64,000 bases of DNA from Heliocidaris tuberculata. Taxonomy: Eukaryota; Echinodermata; Echinoidea; Camarodonta; Echinometridae. The stretch's first letter is position 1. Every line of letters begins with the position of its first letter. Positions 11,036 through 22,711 of the stretch are shown here, one piece after another. The DNA lies in the NCBI GenBank assembly GCA_025618425.1, contig CM046838.1, forward strand, positions 8,827,655 through 8,891,654, given 5' to 3'. Both the position numbers and the translations under genes were made by a program. The notes beneath the pieces were generated by a model that saw nothing but the letters and a program-made list of their open reading frames with translations, had not been told where the DNA came from and ran no database searches.

Positions 11036-11400
11036 CTTAATTCAAAGGGACGGTTCAGCTCTCTTAATGTGCAATGAATTTGTGAGCTTTCTTATATTTT
11101 GTTCCGATGTGGAAAATTATCATAATAAAAATAGAGATGGAAAGGATGTCTCTTGAAATACCCTCGTATTCCAAATAAAAGTTTAAAATATACGTAAATT
11201 TTGAAGGCACATGTGTGTAGTCCCATTTGTTTTAGAGTGCTTTTTACTCTATATAGTTAGGCAATTTTCAGCAAGATTGAGTTATCATTTTGATGATAAT
11301 GATGATTACAAAACCTTAACACACACAATTATTCACATGTACTCCTTTTAACCAATAGTTTCTTTCACAGTACAATCGCATAAGCAGAACTTAACGTTAT
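11036..11400. repeat. Dispersed repeat family A, copy 1
   Basis: Shares ordered blocks with 15626-15995 and 31297-31500: GTGAGCTTTCT, a T-rich block, TGTGGAA, a TCTCTTGAAAT.CTC block, TTTTCA.CAAGATT, AAAACCT and CAATCGTAT-like and CAGAACT blocks in that order. The sequence is too diverged to identify termini. It starts with AAAGGGACGGTTCAG, like some deuterostome MITEs. Confidence 0.55.
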
Positions 11401-12530
11401 CTTTTAAAACATTTAGCGTAAGAGGTTCTAGACGTAAGTTTGTTTAATACGGGTTTATCTGAGATCATTATCTTCTTCCTACACACGTTGTACTGTTAAA
11501 TCCATTTAACGTCGCTTTCTACCTTTAGGAGTATTTTTCCTATACCTCTTAATGAAGAAAGATTTCATTAAAATAGACAGCGAATAGAAACAACAATCGT
11601 AATTGAGGACGGTAGGATTTAAAAACGAATTTAAAGAAATGCTATACAAAAAAGGGGGAAAAAACGATTCTAAAACATAGAGTACATGAGTGTTTTTAAA
11701 AGCATTGAGAAAATGGACATATCCTGATCATTCTTACGCAGTACTAACGACTAGTTTTCCATTAGCGATTAGCACAATTTTAAAAAATGAAAACAATTAT
11801 ATGAAAATATGATTCTTCCGAACATTATCCTATTTGCTCAATATACAATTTATAAGGTGTATGTTTTAAATAATTTTTAATCTAAACAGTTTAATTCGGT
11901 TGTCATGTTTCTTGAATTGAAAAGAGATCTCATGGAAAATATGAAATATCTCATAAAGAAAAAAACAGCTTAAACTCTCAAAGGAAAAGTTTGGAAGATT
12001 AAAGAAAATTCTGAAGTAACTTAAAGGGATTCGGTAACTTTGTGGAGGTTTGATTTAATAAATTGTTGAATTTTGATATCTGTCTTGTATAATGATGTTT
12101 AGAAGGATAAATAAATAGGCATAGAAAGGATTTCAAATGTATAATGCTATTACTAAGATATCTATGACTGAATACTCCCATTTACGAAAGCGTATGGCCA
12201 TACGCTTTAGTCTAACACTGAGTCTATGGGGGAAATTGAGTCTGGCATTTCCGGTCATTTGCATATGTTTACTTTTGTGAAGCACATGATTATTTTGAAG
12301 TGGGTTTTTTTTTCCTGGGCTTCATTTTTACACCATGTATATTACATACACTGATAGCATGTAAGGCCAGGCAGCTCAGATTTTATCAAGCCTCTACAAA
12401 GTTACCAAATCACTTTAAGTTTACAAAATACGAACCGATTTGAGGACATGCATGTATTATCGTGTATATTTTAAGAATTAGTTCAGTCATGTAAACTGTG
12501 TAATTAGTATTGAGTTAATTTCTATACAAA
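11401..12530. other. Intergenic DNA, no gene recognised
   Basis: AT-rich. The only structure noted is a perfect 22-bp palindrome centred on CGTATGGCCATACG at 12187-12208. Confidence 0.5.
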
Positions 12531-12534
12531 TATT

Positions 12535-12690
12535 GACTGCTCATGAGGATGATGGTGGAAATTATCACTCCCAATGTGGTGTTCATACAGGCCCTTCTAT
12601 CACCCCCGAGGCGAAGCCGAGGGGTGATAGAAGGACCGGTATGAACACCGAGGGAGTGATAATTTCAACCACCATTTACAGAGCAGTCGA
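12535..12690. repeat. Foldback element, left member of a pair
   Basis: Outer ends GACTGCTC (about 12535) and GAGCAGTC (about 12680) are inverted. Inside, two long arms (about 12553-12606 and 12620-12675) are near-complementary: GGTGGAAATTATCACTC, TGTTCATAC and CTTCTATCACCCC against their complements. The loop is GAGGCGAAGCCGA. It has no coding capacity. Confidence 0.75.
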
Positions 12691-12694
12691 TATT

Positions 12695-13016
12695 TGTTTT
12701 ATATACCTCATCCTTTTCATCCCTTTCATCCTTTTGCTAAGTCACTCGCCATGTTGAATTCTTACGCGCTGCGCGTATATTGATTAATGAAGTCGTAGCC
12801 TAGGAACTCGCGAAAGCGCTCTTAAAACCAAAACCTGAACCAAATTTATGGGGTTACGCGTTCTATCACAGGGTTTTGGCGTTCTATCATTTGACCTTAG
12901 GTCAATTGATAGAACGCCAAAACCCTATGACGCAATGATAGATCGAGATGCGCCGTGTCATGTGATATCGTTTTGACCAATCAGTGAATAAGAATCTATG
13001 TATGAGGTATATAAAA
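12695..13016. repeat. Foldback element, right member of a pair
   Basis: Bounded by inverted TTTATATACCTCAT (12697-12710) and ATGAGGTATATAAA (13002-13015). In the middle is a strong hairpin, 12859-12945, with arms built on AGGGTTTTGGCGTTCTATCA and its complement around CCTTAGG. It follows the left member with only a few bases between and shares the TTCTATCA word with it. Confidence 0.75.
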
Positions 13017-13079
13017 ATAATAAATTCCTCGTCAGGGGATTAAAAAAAAAAAACAACAACAATGTATTCAACAGGTATA

Positions 13080-13262
13080 TAGTTCGAACCCCATGCTACA
13101 GCAACAAGTTAATTAAGCAAAACGTTTATCTACATTTGCCAAACTTCATCCAGGTGAGGTAAATGGGTACCGGTAGGAAGAAATTCCTCAAATTCTTCAG
13201 CGCCTATCAGGGCAATTTGACTATCGCCGGGTAATAAACCAAGTCTCTTTGGAAGTGCATAT
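13080..13262 (+). mobile_element. tRNA-derived SINE fragment (same family as 40342-40612)
   Basis: Starts at a box-B-like AGTTCGAACCCC and continues through TTTATCTACATTTG, AAATGGGTACCGGTAGGAAG and AATTCCT to CGCCGGGTAAT, the same order as in the fuller copy at 40.3 kb. The upstream half of the tRNA-like head is missing. A minus-strand open frame of 134 codons overlaps it and is not taken as a gene. Confidence 0.75.
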
Positions 13263-14600
13263 ATAGACATTATTAGATTTGCGATATACAGTATACAAGA
13301 ACAGAATGTTATTAGTACTCTCAAAATGGGAACCGACAATGCACTATGCATTATGGATGCGCCGCATGAAACACGTTCACATCTACACAAGACGAATAAA
13401 AGCCTTGCGTGACTCCTGCTGTGATTCCCGCCAAAATGTTCACCAAAAAAAAATTTGAAATTTACCCGGTCACGATCTATAACCTTATTTCGTTCCTGTT
13501 CAAAATTCCATTCATTGCGTGCTTCTCGTATCATGCCATTTTTATGACATGGCGATCGGATTTCGTAATTCGATAACCCTGATCCTGCAGATGATTTTGA
13601 AGTTTAGGCGACTTTTGGATGTGAATTTCAAATGTAATGCGAAAACCTTTGAAATGAGAGATGAAGTAAATTGTCATGTATGGATATAAAGGGATATCTG
13701 TTGACTAAATGATATTGTGTGGTAGTGAAAAGGGAACGTTTACCTAAGGCATGTTAGGGGCTCTTTTCCACTTCGTACATTTTCGTACTTTTGATAAAAA
13801 GCAAAGTTATGTTATGAGAATCAGCATTGTAATGTTTGTTTTTAGTGAGTCAAACTAGAATATTGTATACTCATGTAGGATGTTTATTAGTTTTACAAAA
13901 TTGTATGGAAAATGGAAAACATACTTAAGTACAATTGAATTGTTAGTTAACAGGATATTCCATACCACTTTTCAAAAAAATAATGACGTACGTCTGTTTT
14001 TAGTGACAAGTAAGAAGTTTATTGTTCCTTCTTAGAAATTACTTAACAATTATTTTCCCTCATTACAAATGTTTATAGTATGTGGTAGTACCCGGATGTA
14101 TCATTTCCAATGTTATTACATCATGAAATCGCCTTCTTAGAATATATCAAATATGGAACAGGAATCATCCCAGAACGGCGCGGCGTACACGGTAAGCATG
14201 GTGGGGGAAGAAATGTTAACACTGGTTTCTTCATGACCCGACTTCGTTCCAGATTTGGTTTGGAAATCCAAATAAACATTGTGACTGAGTAATCACAGAT
14301 AATGAGTTGTCGTGATAAGACGAACTGGATAAGCACCACTTCCCATCCCACTGGCGAAGATGATAGACCAGTGTACAGGCGGGAGGCAATATCCTGTTAC
14401 CATTGCTTACCCTTTTAATTTGGGTATGAATCGCGCTAAATATATACGAACAGGTGGAATTAAGGTGTTGTATTGGTAATAGTTCTTTACTCTTATAACC
14501 TACCAGAGATCCTGGGTTTGGTTGTGCTCGGTGCTTATATCCTTGGACAAGGTAAATGAGAGACCCTCAGAAAGTACGAATACTGTTGAGTATACGCTGG
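13263..14600. other. Intergenic DNA, no gene recognised
   Basis: AT-rich unique-looking sequence. Small open frames at 14110-14351 on both strands have no recognisable motif. Confidence 0.45.
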
Positions 14601-14617
14601 GAAAATAATATTGATAA

Positions 14618-14653
14618 TGTTGTTGTTGTTATTATTATTATTATTATTATTAA

Positions 14654-14689
<36 letters not shown>

Positions 14690-14691
14690 CG

Positions 14692-14725
<34 letters not shown>

Positions 14726-14726
14726 C

Positions 14727-14774
<48 letters not shown>

Positions 14775-14838
14775 TTTTTTTAGTAGCATAATTATCATTA
14801 TTATTGTTATTATTATTATCATCATTATTGTTATTATT
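14618..14838. repeat. Compound ATT/TAG trinucleotide microsatellite
   Basis: TTG/TTA units (14618-14652), then TAG/GTA units with a few GCA interruptions (about 14653-14773), then ATT/ATC units. Poly-Ser, poly-Val and poly-Thr reading frames here are artefacts of the repeat. Confidence 0.95.
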
Positions 14839-15625
14839 AATCGATCGACAGGTCCCAAGAAGTTACAGTGATGCAGGATAGAAATGCATTGTGAAATCAT
14901 GTTAGCCTCATACTACTATAAAGCATCACTTTATTTGCCATTCGAAAGTGTGTTTAGAAAACGTCCTGTAATTTGTGATAAATACCATTTCAAAGGGTGC
15001 CCTCAATGATAGGAACCTTAGAACTTCGTTTAAAAAGCTACCACTGACTAACAAAGAAAGAGATTTTAATCTTAAATATATTAAACGCTTGTTTTTAATA
15101 GTCTATTAGGAAATATGCCTGTTCAACTTCTGCAGAGTAGAACCTCCAGAAGCACATTTGCAATGAATTCAGACGCTCTTCCGAGGACGAAATCGGTCAT
15201 ATTTGCAACAACAATAGCAACGAAAAGACACAGTGATATGTAAAGATAGTAAGTCCTTATAGTAATGGTTAATTTCTAGATATTAGTTCACAATGGACTT
15301 TACATCACTGGAAGATAAGCAGCGTTAACGTGTTTGAATATACAGTATGTTTCCGTGAGAGAAACACAATTGTATTTTAAGTAGTTTACAAAATCTTAGC
15401 TTCTTTGTTAAAAAACAAAAGAGAGAGACAGGCAGACAGTACAGACAGTGAAAATTAGGTGCAAAAAATATGAGCTGGTAAAGGAACCACGAGGCTAGGC
15501 ATAAATCAGAGGGTAAGCATCAAGTGTGACTTCGATCAATATAACTATCACACTGACATAAAGCAGTCTATACCATGTTTACATGCCTAAACTCATTTAC
15601 TTCCTGTGAATATCACCCACCCACA

Positions 15626-15995
15626 TTCAAGAGAAGGTCGAATTCCGAGGTGAAAAATAACTTGTGAGCTTTCTCATTTTTTTTATTTCCGTGTGGAAGA
15701 GTATCGTATTAGAAATAATGCCCCCTGAAAAGGACTGCTCTTTAAATTTCCTCAAATAAGAGAAATGGCTTATATATTTCGACTGACTTTCATGTCACTT
15801 GTGTGTGTTTCTATTTTCAATTTCTATGTGCTGTGTGCTCACTGTATGTGACTGATTTTCATCAAGATTTGGTCTTTTTTTTTTCATCTTGATGATTTAA
15901 AAACCTGAAATACATAATTATCTTTATGTACTATTATAATCTACTTTTTCAGAATTATTGCAATCGTATGATCAGAACTCGACTTCATCTGAAAG
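15626..15995. repeat. Dispersed repeat family A, copy 2
   Basis: Matches copy 1 in order: CTTGTGAGCTTTCTCAT, T-rich block, CCGTGTGGAAGAGTATC, TTTTCATCAAGATT, AAAACCTGAAATAC, GCAATCGTATGATCAGAACT. Divergence suggests an old insertion. Confidence 0.55.
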
Positions 15996-18355
15996 CACAA
16001 ATACGAGCACCAGGCAAGTAAAAAGAAATATAAGAACATCACTTTAGATGAAGGAAGCATGTCCAAACTTCCAATGCAAAACTTACAGGCACTCCACTTT
16101 AAGAAGGCTTGACTGCAAACCCATTTGACATTGTCACGTGTTTAGAACATGAAGAATGAGAGGACATACACACCTCGTGGCATGAAGATATTACCAACAT
16201 GCATTGTCACTGAATACATTTTACACACGGCTGGTCACAACGATAGCAAACTAGCGGGTGAGAAGATTATTGATTTGATTTATTGCCATGGTTACTATTT
16301 TTTCTGGGGGCCAAAGATAAGATTCAGAGGAAGCAAAATGTGCTTTGCTCACACAATAAAATACGATGGCCAGCTTTTGAGAAAACCCTGTATATTAAAC
16401 CACCTGATTAGATTTTCATTAGATCTCTGACTTGAAGTATATTTTGGGATGAGATGCAATCATTTTCAATGCATTTTTTTGCTAAAGATGCAGAATCAAT
16501 GTTGACTGGAGCTGGTATACATTACATGACGAAAGAAAATCGTAACATACATGGAGGAAATTATTTAAATAAATCCAGAGTATTATTATTATTATTGCAC
16601 ATTTAAACTTTTTCAGCTCTTATGATACTCTCCACATGTATATTCATTTCAAGAGTTGCGAATTGATAATGCACTTGTATTCGATGCATAATATTATGGA
16701 AAATTTGTTTTTTAATTGGAACATTTCGAATATCTGCTGATGGCATTCAGATAAAAAAAAATAAAGGTTTCTTTAAAAATGTCTCACTGTATGGCCGATA
16801 TACTACTTGTATCTGTTGAATTTTGTTATACTTCTCGAGTGGTAAATTATGTACGTTATACTAGATGGAAAATATATTTTAACTGAAAATTATGAAAAAG
16901 CAACAATTTATTTTAAAATTCAATAAAGCAATGCATAGGGTTTTCCTAGAAAGATAGTCTTCCATCCATGCCTATATCACGTATATGAGATACACATGTA
17001 TTTGCCTTTCGTTTATATTTGTTTGACTTTGTTTTTAAAAAAAACACTAAAATATTCATAAAATCGACGTCTTCATGCAACACATCGTAAAAGGTATGTC
17101 ATTATAATGACATTAAACGTGAAATTAATCAATTCTGTTTATCAAGGTTACCGATATGCCAACTTATACAAGCTAAGGCAACTTTCTTTCCCCGAATGTA
17201 CATCTTCGTTTCCTGTCCACCCGGACCGCCCAATTGTATTCCTAACATCACAACACAAATCATTCAAAGTCAAATATATCCAAAGTCGTACAACTAACCC
17301 AAACAAACGGGTCTTGCATCAAATCTAATGCGAAGGTAACAGAATAATTATTATCTTACGCGTCGGAATTGGTAAACAAAAAATTATGGTCACTTAAATG
17401 TCTGAACTCTGCTATGAAACTATTTCATGTTTCAAAAGGAAATTAATATTCAATGTGACGTAAATATTCTAATAGTTCTAGCCCTGGATATATCTCAATG
17501 ACAACTTGAGAATAGAAATACTCGTTAACGGTTCGTAATATTATTCTGAAACATTATGATTTGCTAGCTCGAAAGATATTTTTTGATATGTTTTGTTTGT
17601 ATTTCATTGCATTCTTATGATGCAGATGCATCCTGCTTTAAACAAAGACTTCAACAAAATCTTGCAGCTTTATTTTAACTGTTGCGATTTTTCAAGCGAG
17701 AGACAATCACAGAGGCTGCCGGAAACACCCCGGAAGAAACCCTAGTTCATTCAATGTCAGTGCCTTCATTTTGTTCTTCATACAGTATTAAATTTAATGA
17801 TTTTATTTTGATCTGAACGACACTTAACAATCCAATCAAAGCGTGATTAAGAAATCAACGTCTGGTTATTCAAATAAGCACATATGAAAGATCACTGATT
17901 CCCAAAATGACAATGAGAGATAAAAAGTTATAATCATTGACAAGATATTGACAATACCATGCGCACTTTGATAAAAAGGGGGAAAACACCTTTTTTCTTT
18001 ATATGTCAAACACTCCGTACGCCGGAAGAAACAGACCTAGAACATGTCGACTATTGTCCAGAGAGGTGGCAAAGTTGACTACATGGTGACCGATATAAGA
18101 AGCAAAGTCAAGCTGAAAATGCCATTTTCTGGCGTGTATTTTTCGGCAATTAATCTTCAAATGACATCCTTTCCCGATCCATCTCTCCTCGGAGTAGCCC
18201 ATTATGAACGCCAAGAGGCCGTGAATAATTCATACTTCTATCCCCTACCATCGCACCAGACAGGTGGGTACTATTGATACTCTGTCAAAAGACGTGAAAG
18301 CTACTAGATGTCAACAAATCCTCCGACAAGAAAATTATGATAATATCAAGCTATG
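15996..18355. other. Intergenic DNA, no gene recognised
   Basis: AT-rich sequence without clear repeats. The longest open frame (16149-16430, plus strand) has no recognisable domain or codon pattern. Confidence 0.45.
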
Positions 18356-18359
18356 TCAG

Positions 18360-18790
18360 CCGAAGGGATTGGTTGTCACAATATCACAATATATAAATTA
18401 TGGTATATTAGCATGGGGTTGTGCAGCACAAGCACGATTGAACAGAATACTTCTTCTACAAAAAAAAAAAATTAAGAATTATATTTCATACAAATTACAG
18501 ATCTCATACGGATATTTAATTTTTTTTAAAATAAGATCCTCAAAGTAAAGGACATTTATCATTTCCAACTAGGCCAATTCATGTACAAATTGGGTAAAAA
18601 ATAACCTCCCTACTATTTTTAACGGTATGTTTCGAAAGAACAACAACGTACACAAATATCCAACGAGACAAGGCAATGTGTTGGGTTTTTTTCAGGTTCC
18701 ATGTAGTGGAACTCTTTAGATAAAGAAATTAAAGAATCCCCTAGTCTTAACAATTTTAAACGCAAACTTCAAAAGATATCTGCTCAGCCT
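18360..18790 (+). mobile_element. Decayed non-LTR reverse transcriptase C terminus (plus strand)
   Basis: Reading across frameshifts and stops shows the same C-terminal landmarks as the 8-kb copy: QYINYGILAWG, LNRILLLQKK, KDIYHFQLGQFMYKLG and a terminal WNSLDKEIKESPSLNNFKRKL. It is therefore a CR1/L2-like relic with several inactivating changes. Its 3' UTR probably continues to 19185 and resumes at 19556-19640, where it ends in AAATAAATAAATCAAATC. Confidence 0.72.
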
Positions 18791-19185
18791 ATGACCTCTG
18801 GAAACAGGTTAAGTCTAATACCAAAAAAATGAAATACAAAATAATAAAAAACAAAACATTCAACTTGTTCATGTTTTCCTGTGAACTCGTGCCTAGCGAC
18901 CGTGTGTTTGCTCCTGCTCCCAACCTGTCTTCCTTTCTATTTCATGTCTCTTATTTTACAACTCTCTCCCTCTTTTTTTCCCCTATAAACCTATGTAGGC
19001 ATACCGTAAATTTGTCTGTAATTTTCGCCACTATTTATTAATTTGTTATAATTTGTTTGACCAAAATTCTATGATGTCAATAAGTCTTTGGGGGATGCAT
19101 CATACGAGCATTGCTTTCTATAGCATGCCCTCCTTTTCATTATATATGTTAGGTCAATAATAATCCGTTTTGTAAATTATTTTTG

Positions 19186-19555
19186 TACTCTTATTTATTT
19201 ATTTATTGGTCTTTTTTCAGTAGGGTAGCTCCATCAGTGATTAAACACTGTTTTCCTTGGAGGCCCTACAACAAAAATACATATAATACAATCATACAGA
19301 TATAAACAATACTTGAACAAACAAAGTAATTACATACACTTTTGGTAGTTTTACAAAGGACCAACTGAAGAATTTGAACGAGCATGGCGCCAAAACAAAA
19401 TAGAAAACAAAGAACTTGTTGAAGCATTCCTAAAATAATGTGGCAAACTGTTCCAAATCACTGCTCCTTCGTATGAAAAACTCCGTTTCCCCATTTCTGT
19501 TTTTTGTCTTTGTGTTGTTAGTTTGATATATACAAAGTTATTACATTGTGTTATG
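19186..19555 (-). mobile_element. Non-LTR retrotransposon 3' end on the opposite strand, apparently nested
   Basis: On the minus strand, about 19555-19351 encodes TEMGKRSFSYEGAVIWNSLP and then FRNAS, the usual end of a CR1/L2-like reverse transcriptase, stopping at 19353-19351. A 3' UTR follows and finishes in AATA repeats (19189-19208). Both flanks look like 3' UTR of the plus-strand relic, so this copy probably inserted into it. Confidence 0.65.
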
Positions 19556-19640
19556 TTTATTAATTATTACCATGGCTTTGAATCAATATGTATCATGTAT
19601 GATTATTTTGAGACGGAAAAAATAAATAAATCAAATCTAA
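19556..19640 (+). mobile_element. 3' terminus of a plus-strand non-LTR element
   Basis: Ends in AAAAAATAAATAAATCAAATC, a common tail form for these elements. It is probably the end of the relic starting at 18360, split by the minus-strand insertion. Confidence 0.5.
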
Positions 19641-20006
19641 TCAAAGGCCAATTTTCTCTTTTGTATTTTTCTCACAGATAGCCCTATACATGACTTGTAA
19701 GTTTTAAAAGATTTAGACTAGTATTTATATAGCGCATATTTCATGCACTACATGCATAAAGAACATTGGAAATTATTACCATGGCTTTTGATAATAATGA
19801 TATGGTATTATTTACCAAGGTCGACATCATCAGTTTTATACCGCTCTTCCTGTGGACCCTACAGCATGCAGTGTATGGCAAGGGAATGTCTTAGGAAATC
19901 TAGACTGACTACATCTGCGTTGAGAGAGACAAATATACATAAAATGACTCGTCTATAAGAAAAAAAATCATTAGCCAACGAATATATGTGTACAGTTGAA
20001 CTCATA

Positions 20007-20278
20007 CACTCTGAAAAAAAGTGTAGTCATTCTTTTTTTTTTTTTTTTTTTTGACCAGATCGCCTGGTCACACTTTCTTAATCAGATTCTAGTCATTCTG
20101 ACTAGGATTCTAGTCATTCTGACTAGGATTCTGTTCATTTTTACTACGATTCTGTTTACTTCAAACCTAAAGCTGGTAATTTTAACTAGAATAGTACAGA
20201 TGCCAGTGGAAATAGTTAATCTAGTCAAATCTGAATAGATTCTAGTCAAATTTGACTAACTAGATTGTTTTAAGAGTG
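20007..20278. mobile_element. MITE-like element flanked by TA
   Basis: The left end CACTCTGAAAA and right end TTTTAAGAGTG are inverted, and both are bordered by TA (20005-20006, 20279-20280), as for Tc1/mariner-type insertions. The interior has four or more copies of an ATTCTAGTCATTCTGACTAGG-like unit and a poly-T block. It has no transposase frame. Confidence 0.65.
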
Positions 20279-20599
20279 TACAGTGTTCAAGAACGAACAG
20301 AAAGAAACAACTGACAACTGAACTTATTATGGTTCAAAATAAGAATACAAACATAAACGTATATACCTGGAAACTTATTGTGGAAAAGGTAACGTAAGTA
20401 GACATCCGTTTTATCATTTGTCATTGGAAGGAAAGAAATGGATACAAATGCACTTCAGTGTCATGTCTGATCAAGTGCATAATCGATCCAAATAAGTCCC
20501 TATCAGCTTTATATTGCCGCACACTAAAAATATTTACAGTTTCAACTTCAATATTTCTGTTTTAATGTGAGCAATATGACCGGAAGAATACAAAATAAA

Positions 20600-20899
20600 T
20601 CAGAACAAAGAGAAAAAAAAGGAAAGAGAGTGGGAGAGAGAAAGAGAAAGGGGAAAAGAAAGAAAGACAAAGTGGGAGAAAGACACTGAAAAAGAGAGGG
20701 GAAAAGAATGATAGAATTTGAGAAAGAGGAAGAAAGAAAGCGGGATAATGGAAAAGAGATATAGACATGATAGAGAGAGGAGGGTAAAATGGTGGAGATG
20801 GAAGAGGGGTAACTGGAGGAGGAGGAGGAGGAGGAGGAGGAGAGGCAAGATTGAGAATGATAGAGATGATGGGAGAGAGAGAGGAGCTGAAATGATGGA

Positions 20900-20942
<43 letters not shown>
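20600..20942. repeat. GA-rich region with GGA and GA microsatellites
   Basis: Purine-rich on the plus strand, with GGA units (20815-20842) and a GA run (20903-20939). Ser/Leu-rich minus-strand frames over it are artefacts. Confidence 0.9.
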
Positions 20943-21073
20943 GCGAGATGAGAGAAGAGTGAGAATGAACAGGGCGTTCGTAGAAGCTTTTGTTCAACTC
21001 ACAATCTATTCTCCCTACAGCTGTGTGAATACTCTCACTCAATCAGTGTCTTTGTTAAGTCTCACCTCCACCC

Positions 21074-21112
21074 GCCTCTCTCTCTCTCCCTCTCCCCCCC
21101 CCTCCTTCCTTA

Positions 21113-21159
<47 letters not shown>
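21074..21159. repeat. CT microsatellite
   Basis: CT-rich with a pure run from about 21115. It lies 170 bp from the GA run at 20903-20939, so the two form a potential inverted pair. Confidence 0.95.
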
Positions 21160-21163
<4 letters not shown>

Positions 21164-21669
21164 CCCTCCTTATTTTCCCCTTTGACATAATATATCTCTA
21201 TCCCACTCCTTATTTTCTCCACCAGGTGTACTTTCGGTAATTAATCTACAGCACATGAAAATCGACTTTTTGAGACCTCTTCTGAAAGTGCATGTCAAAA
21301 TAATTGATACAGTTATGTTTGAGCTAGGGGCATGGAGGCAACATCTAAATTAACCCGATGAAGCTTGCTACATGGAAATTTAAAAGAAAATATCACTCAC
21401 TTGAGATAAAAATGTTAGCGAGTTCCTTACGTTTATCGTTGAATTTTGAAATTCACATTATTTTATTTCCTTTTCACGGTAGATACAATATGCTAAACAT
21501 ATAGTAACGAGTACGGTAAATAATTCAGAAACAGAAGGAAGCAATAACCCGGAATGGAAAGCATGCGCTGGGGTTGAATAGATTCTTCTCTCGACCAGCT
21601 TAAAGTATATAGCGCTCTGCCAATTTGTTATCTCATTATTTTCATTTCCCATTTCATTTCCTGTTTCTT

Positions 21670-21735
21670 TTTAATTCAATTCAATTCAGTTTCAATTTAT
21701 TGTTCGGTATGGGAAATTTTTATTGGTCACATTCT
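21670..21735 (-). mobile_element. Non-LTR 3'-end remnant with AATTC pentamer tail
   Basis: ATTCAATTCAATTCA followed by a TTTATT stretch has the same layout as the tail of the element at 7622-8460, read from the minus strand. Only the end is recognisable. Confidence 0.4.
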
Positions 21736-21772
21736 ACAAACATGCATATATCATAATAACACATTTATATGT

Positions 21773-21833
21773 GTGTGGGGGGTGTGCGTGTGGGGGTGTC
21801 TTTGTGTGTGTGCGCGCGCGTGTGTGTGTGTGT
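21773..21833. repeat. GT microsatellite
   Basis: Imperfect GT/GC dinucleotide run. Confidence 0.9.
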
Positions 21834-21940
21834 AACATGATATAGACATTTCTCAGTATATTTTAGTTTACTTGCATGATTACTGAAAGAAAGTCGAGTG
21901 AATGTTCGAAATATCTTCGATGCAATCTACATTATGGTCA

Positions 21941-22711
21941 ATATAAACACAACAGAAAAAACGAAACTCCCCCTTAATCAAATTGGCTTATCAAACTTCT
22001 TAACGAAAAGGTTGTGAGCAAAATAACTTGGCAAGAGTGTTTTTGCACTTATCGGCTAACTTCCCTGTAAAAATGAGATTGATTCATCGAGTTATGCATA
22101 AGTGGGCAAGCATTAAAGGCAAAAATGTCACTTTTCAAAAGTCACAAGGGTCATTTTTAATGCTGTAATAACAGTACATTTTAGCATTTCTTGGGCAATT
22201 TTTAAAGCGTGCTCACTCAACCATGACACGATGACAACCTCTTATGTTCACATAACATGTGATGATACAGTTTGGTAAAAATATCTGGAGTTAATATTTT
22301 ATCAATAAGCTGAATTGATTTTGCAATTTCAAATTCAGGAGGGTTGAATTTTTTAGAAATTTTGCTCACCCAACCGCAATAATGAGAAAAGTGTCAGGAT
22401 GATAGGTGTGAGGGGGTCAGGCGATGGATGATAAACAACAACAACACATAAATATGCACCAGAAACCGATTTCGCTAAAATCTCGTTTCACAGAATCCCC
22501 AAAATGACCCTTGTGACTTTTGAAAAGTGACAATTTTGCCTTTAATGTTTGCTCATTCATGCATGACTCAATGGATCAATCTCATTTTCAAAAAAAAAAT
22601 TTAGTCAATAAGTGTAGGAACACTTCTGCCAAGTTATTTTGCTCAAAACCTTTTCGTTAAAAAGTTACGCCATTTTGATTAAGGGGGGTTACTTTTTTGT
22701 TGTGTTTATAT
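21941..22711. mobile_element. MITE-like element with long terminal inverted repeats (about 215 bp)
   Basis: Left arm 21941-22157 and right arm 22501-22711 are reverse complements over nearly their whole length at roughly 80-85 percent identity by eye. Shared words include ATATAAACACAAC at the outer edge, CGAAAAGGTT, GCAAAATAACTTGGCA, ATGAGATTGAT and CACTTTTCAAAAGTCACAAG. The 343-bp centre has no coding capacity. The flanks show no clear duplication longer than 2 bp. The family is not identified. Confidence 0.8.

Noticed and set aside
13130..13534. 134-codon minus-strand frame with a hydrophobic segment
   Set aside because: Its C-terminal third lies in a SINE fragment and the rest has no family match or splice support.
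14535..14900. Poly-Thr, poly-Ser, poly-Val and Asn-rich reading frames
   Set aside because: Direct translations of the TAG/ATT microsatellite.
20548..21042. 164-codon Ser/Leu-rich minus-strand frame
   Set aside because: Translation of GA/CT low-complexity DNA.
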